Source: Pantoea sp. Ap-967 (GTDB lineage: Bacteria; Pseudomonadota; Gammaproteobacteria; Pseudomonadales; Pseudomonadaceae). From it: a stretch of 64,000 nt of DNA. The stretch spans positions 1-64,000 of the forward strand of contig NZ_VWXK01000030.1 of assembly GCF_011752565.1 (NCBI RefSeq), written 5' to 3'. The number at the start of each line of letters is the position of its first letter. Within the stretch, counting starts at the first letter, position 1. This document shows, piece after piece, positions 63,069 through 64,000 of this stretch. The position numbers and the translations under genes are program-made. Under the pieces are notes generated by a model, which was given only the letters and a program-made list of their open reading frames with translations, made no database searches and had not been told where the DNA came from.

Positions 63069-64000
63069 TCAACGATATTGCAGGAAGACGTTCTCACGCC
63101 CGAACTGGTCACGCAGGGCCTGAATCAGCCCATCGGCCGGGTCGATCGACCACTGCTCGCCGAACTGCAACATGGCCTTGGCATCGCTGCCGGTGTACTC
63201 CAGGGTGATCGGGCAGGCACCACGATGGCGGGTAATCAGCTCGCCCAGCCACTTCAGGCGGTCGCCCTTGAGTGCGTCATGGGCGACCTTCAGGCGCAGG
63301 CTTTCGGCCAGTTTGGTGCGCGCATCCTCCATGGTCATCACCTGCTTGACCCGCAGGCGCAGGCCGCCAGAGAAGTCATCGTTGCTGACCTCGCCTTCGA
63401 CCACCACCATGGCATCGGCCTGCAGCAAGGACTGTGCCGCCATGTAGGCATCGGCGAACAGCGAGGCCTCGATGCGCCCGGAGCGGTCATCGAGGGTGAC
63501 GAAACCCATCTTGTCGCCCTTCTTGTTCTTCATCACCCGCAGGGCAATGATCATCCCGGCGATGGTCTGGGTTTCACGCGAGGGTTTCAGGTCGATGATG
63601 CGCTGGCGGGCGAAGCGGCGAATCTCGGTCTCGTATTCGTCGATCGGGTGGCCGGTGAGGTACAGCCCCAGGGTGTCCTTCTCGCCCTTGAGGCGTTCCT
63701 TGAGGGTGAGTTCGCGCACCTTGCGGTGGTTGGCGTAAACGTCCACGTCGGCGTCGTCGAACATGCTGCCGAACAGGTCGACGTGGCCGCTGTCAGCGGT
63801 GTGGGCCGCCTGCTCGGCAGCCTTCACGGCCTCGCCCAGCGCCGACAACAGGGTCGCGCGATTGATGTCGATGTGGGCGTGGTAGGCCTTTATCTCGTCA
63901 TGGAAGTGCGGGCCCAGGCGGTCCAGCGCGCCACTGCGAATCAGTGCATCGAGGGTACGCTTGTTGACCCGCTTGAGGTCGATGCGCTCGCAGAAGTCGA
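63069..64000 (-). CDS. dnaE: DNA polymerase III subunit alpha (3' part, runs off the window)
   Basis: C-terminal part of the replicative polymerase. The open frame continues through the window edge, so only about the last 310 residues are present. It contains the tandem helix-hairpin-helix end (NKRTLDALIRSGALDRLG) and the OB-fold domain (TIAGMIIALRVMKNKKGDKM; FVTLDDRSGRIEASLF). It ends ENVFLQYR. The palm and PHP domains lie outside. Order dnaE-accA-tilS-pyrG is the usual one. Confidence 0.97.
   Translation of the reverse strand, partial: DFCERIDLKRVNKRTLDALIRSGALDRLGPHFHDEIKAYHAHIDINRATLLSALGEAVKAAEQAAHTADSGHVDLFGSMFDDADVDVYANHRKVRELTLKERLKGEKDTLGLYLTGHPIDEYETEIRRFARQRIIDLKPSRETQTIAGMIIALRVMKNKKGDKMGFVTLDDRSGRIEASLFADAYMAAQSLLQADAMVVVEGEVSNDDFSGGLRLRVKQVMTMEDARTKLAESLRLKVAHDALKGDRLKWLGELITRHRGACPITLEYTGSDAKAMLQFGEQWSIDPADGLIQALRDQFGRENVFLQYR

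Overview
The window reads as a chromosomal core segment of a Pseudomonas of the P. putida group. It is GC-rich, almost fully coding, and carries many short intergenic REP-type inverted repeats (GTAGGAGCGGGCTTGCCCGCGAA and variants). Many proteins match pseudomonad families closely (OprD porin, Fpr/FinR, PrtR, Pal/OprL, ErdR). Gene order is close to blocks I know from P. aeruginosa (dinB to queC, and dgkA to dnaE). No CRISPR array, intact prophage or intact insertion sequence is visible.

Layout. 1-1.7 kb: tRNA-Lys and the queuosine genes queC-queE. 1.8-7.2 kb: the envelope operon ybgC-tolQ-tolR-tolA-tolB-pal-cpoB. 7.3-12.7 kb: ruvB-ruvA-ruvC, yebC, aspS and an FmdB zinc-ribbon gene. 12.8-15.3 kb: a ribbon-helix-helix gene, a Dps-like gene, a membrane protein with a cold-shock domain, slyX and a HIT gene. 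16-20.1 kb: an OprD-family porin, proS and a lipoprotein. 20.2-22.2 kb: SOS-regulated dinB and three initiator tRNA genes. 22.4-28.4 kb: mprF with its VirJ-like partner, then kup. 28.6-32.6 kb: rimO and RNA-modification or unknown genes. 32.7-38.8 kb: fpr/finR, dgkA, an erdR-like regulator, a DTW gene, a secreted QSregVF protein and a LOG gene. 38.9-46.7 kb: recX-recA-pncC, then an accessory pocket (large palindrome, holin, prtR, glycosyltransferase-like gene), then mutS. 46.8-52.8 kb: fdxA, the small RNA rsmZ, rpoS-nlpD-pcm-surE-truD-ispF. 53-55.9 kb: formaldehyde detoxification (fghA-adhC) with a LysR regulator. 56-64 kb: ispD-ftsB-eno-pyrG-tilS-accA and the 3' end of dnaE.

The most interesting area is the recA/pncC-mutS interval (41.05-43.95 kb). 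In this genus that position is a known home of R-type tailocins (phage-tail bacteriocins). Here it holds only a PrtR-type RecA-cleavable repressor and a pyocin-type holin. Tail, spanin and endolysin genes are missing, and a 259-bp near-perfect palindrome lies where they would be expected. ATGCAT-type palindromes are clustered in front of both prtR and the holin, which suggests a shared operator. Together with the LexA boxes before recA and dinB, this makes a compact DNA-damage-responsive neighbourhood.

Other points worth checking: rsmZ with promoter and GacA-type upstream site between fdxA and rpoS; the absence of kdsA between pyrG and eno; a pseudouridine synthase homologue with Glu in place of the catalytic Asp; and a terminator-like hairpin abutting the ispF start codon. 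All calls come from reading the sequence; no database search was run.
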